This document shows positions 13,637 to 14,238 of a stretch of 14,238 nt of DNA, one piece after another; the first letter of the stretch is position 1, and every line of letters begins with the position of its first letter. The DNA comes from CAZAJT01 sp964485585. Lineage in GTDB: Bacteria > Patescibacteriota > Microgenomatia > UBA1406 > GWC2-37-13. Below the pieces are notes generated by a model. It was not told the origin of the DNA, did no database searches, and saw only the letters and a program-made list of their open reading frames with translations. The position numbers and the translations under genes were made by a program. The stretch lies in NCBI GenBank assembly GCA_964485585.1, contig CAZAJT010000027.1:1-14238 (forward strand), written 5' to 3'.

Positions 13637-13755
13637 AAGCACCAAATCACAAATACCAAGCTCCAAATAAATTCTAAATTCCAATGATTAAACTGTTGTT
13701 TTGAATTTGGATATTGGTGCTTATTTGGAAATTGGAATTTGGTAATTGGAATTTA
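13637..13755. repeat. AT-rich inverted word repeat, copy 3 (murC-murB gap)
   Basis: AAGCACCAA (13637-13645) pairs perfectly with TTGGTGCTT (13714-13722). The core at 13690-13708 is in the opposite orientation to copies 1 and 2; read on the minus strand it is AAATTCAAAACAACAGTTT, the same word with three extra bases. TTGGAAATTGGAATTTGG follows on the right, up to the murC stop. No promoter stands out here, although murB must be transcribed through or from it. Confidence 0.7.
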
Positions 13756-14238
13756 CTATTTGGCCTTTCTGACAACCTCAATTATATCATTTTTCAGCTT
13801 ATAGATATCCCCCGCTCCCATGGTAAAAATGATGTCTCCGGGGTGCAAGTTTTGTTGTAATTTTCCAAAAAGTTCTTCCTGCGTTTCAAATGAATGAATG
13901 TTTTCGATTCCTTGTTCATGCGCATATTGCTCAAGATCTCGTGAAGTAATCGTTTGCCCATTTTCCTTTTCCCGCGCCGATGCAAAAATAGGGGCGACGA
14001 ACGAAACATCAGCTTTTGCAAGCGAATGAACAAAATCTTGCCTTAACGCAGCAGTTCGTGTGTAGGTGTGCGGTTGGAAGATGACGATAATTCTTCTATC
14101 ATTGAATCGGGAGCGCGCCGCCTCAATAGTCGCTCTTATCTCGTTGGGGTGATGCGCATAATCATCAAATAAATAAATATCATTTTCATATGCTACTTGT
14201 TCAAACCTTCGTTTTGCTCCGGTGAAGTTTTTGAATGG
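13756..14238 (-). CDS. murC: MurC, UDP-MurNAc:L-alanine ligase (3' part only)
   Basis: Only the last 160 codons are inside the window; the start lies beyond base 14238. MurC attaches L-alanine to UDP-MurNAc using ATP. The visible part opens with PFKNFTGAKRRFE and then DDYAHHPNEI, the signature at the start of the C-terminal ligase domain. It continues with IIVIFQPHTYTRT, FVAPIFASARE and the closing motif PGDIIFTMGAGDIYKL. These identify MurC rather than Mpl or another Mur ligase, and the place before murB supports it. The frame ends VRKAK and TAG at 13756, next to an intergenic repeat. There is no sign of a break in the visible part. Confidence 0.94.
   Translation of the reverse strand, partial: PFKNFTGAKRRFEQVAYENDIYLFDDYAHHPNEIRATIEAARSRFNDRRIIVIFQPHTYTRTAALRQDFVHSLAKADVSFVAPIFASAREKENGQTITSRDLEQYAHEQGIENIHSFETQEELFGKLQQNLHPGDIIFTMGAGDIYKLKNDIIEVVRKAK

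Noticed and set aside
13794..14033. A 79-codon minus-strand frame in the murC region
   Set aside because: It overlaps the MurC C-terminal domain, whose motifs are in another frame, and shows no recognisable features of its own.

Overview
The window is a division and cell-wall (dcw) gene cluster, nearly all on the minus strand. Read in the direction of transcription (high to low coordinates) the order is murC (3' part only), murB, murA, a GlmU-like nucleotidyltransferase, yvcK, dgkA, mraY, [two-gene plus-strand island], murD, ftsW (frameshifted in this sequence), [small cytosolic ORF with its own signals], murG, ftsQ, ftsA. ftsZ would be expected just beyond base 1 but is not in the window. 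No rRNA, tRNA, CRISPR array or transposase was seen.

The organism looks like a member of the Candidate Phyla Radiation (Patescibacteria). This is inferred from several things: an AT-rich cluster with short intergenic gaps; MurG opening with TGGHISPAL; MurD with GTRGKST and NDTTSTTP; and AT-rich word repeats between genes (variants of CAAATTCCAA and TTGGTGCTT) of a kind I associate with CPR genomes. TGA, TAA and TAG are all used as stops, so UGA is not recoded. A finer placement is not justified.

The enzymes form a nearly complete route. The GlmU-like protein would supply a nucleotide-activated amino sugar. MurA and MurB make UDP-MurNAc, and MurC and MurD add the first two residues. MraY and MurG build lipid I and lipid II, and DgkA-type kinase would recycle or salvage the undecaprenyl carrier. 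FtsW, FtsQ and FtsA belong to the division machinery. YvcK is a regulator linked to wall synthesis and carbon metabolism in other bacteria.

The most unusual part is what interrupts the cluster. Two insertions hold genes that differ from the dcw genes. They have higher GC (34/60 and 36/60 in sampled lines, against 22/60 in murG), strong Shine-Dalgarno sites and no recognisable function. One is a 163-codon gene between ftsW and murG with a clear sigma70-type promoter, a 14-codon leader ORF overlapping its start, and a terminator-like hairpin. The other is a convergent two-gene unit on the plus strand between murD and mraY, preceded by a GTCATTCCGAGCG-type palindrome and followed by nested hairpins. 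Most dcw genes by contrast lack a Shine-Dalgarno site, and several have a TANNNT-like -10 element 4-7 bases before the ATG, which suggests leaderless or internally started mRNAs.

Other points of note are substitutions at catalytic positions in MurB and MraY, an archaeal-like acetyltransferase domain on the GlmU-like protein, and intergenic repeats that supply the stop codons or ends of several genes.
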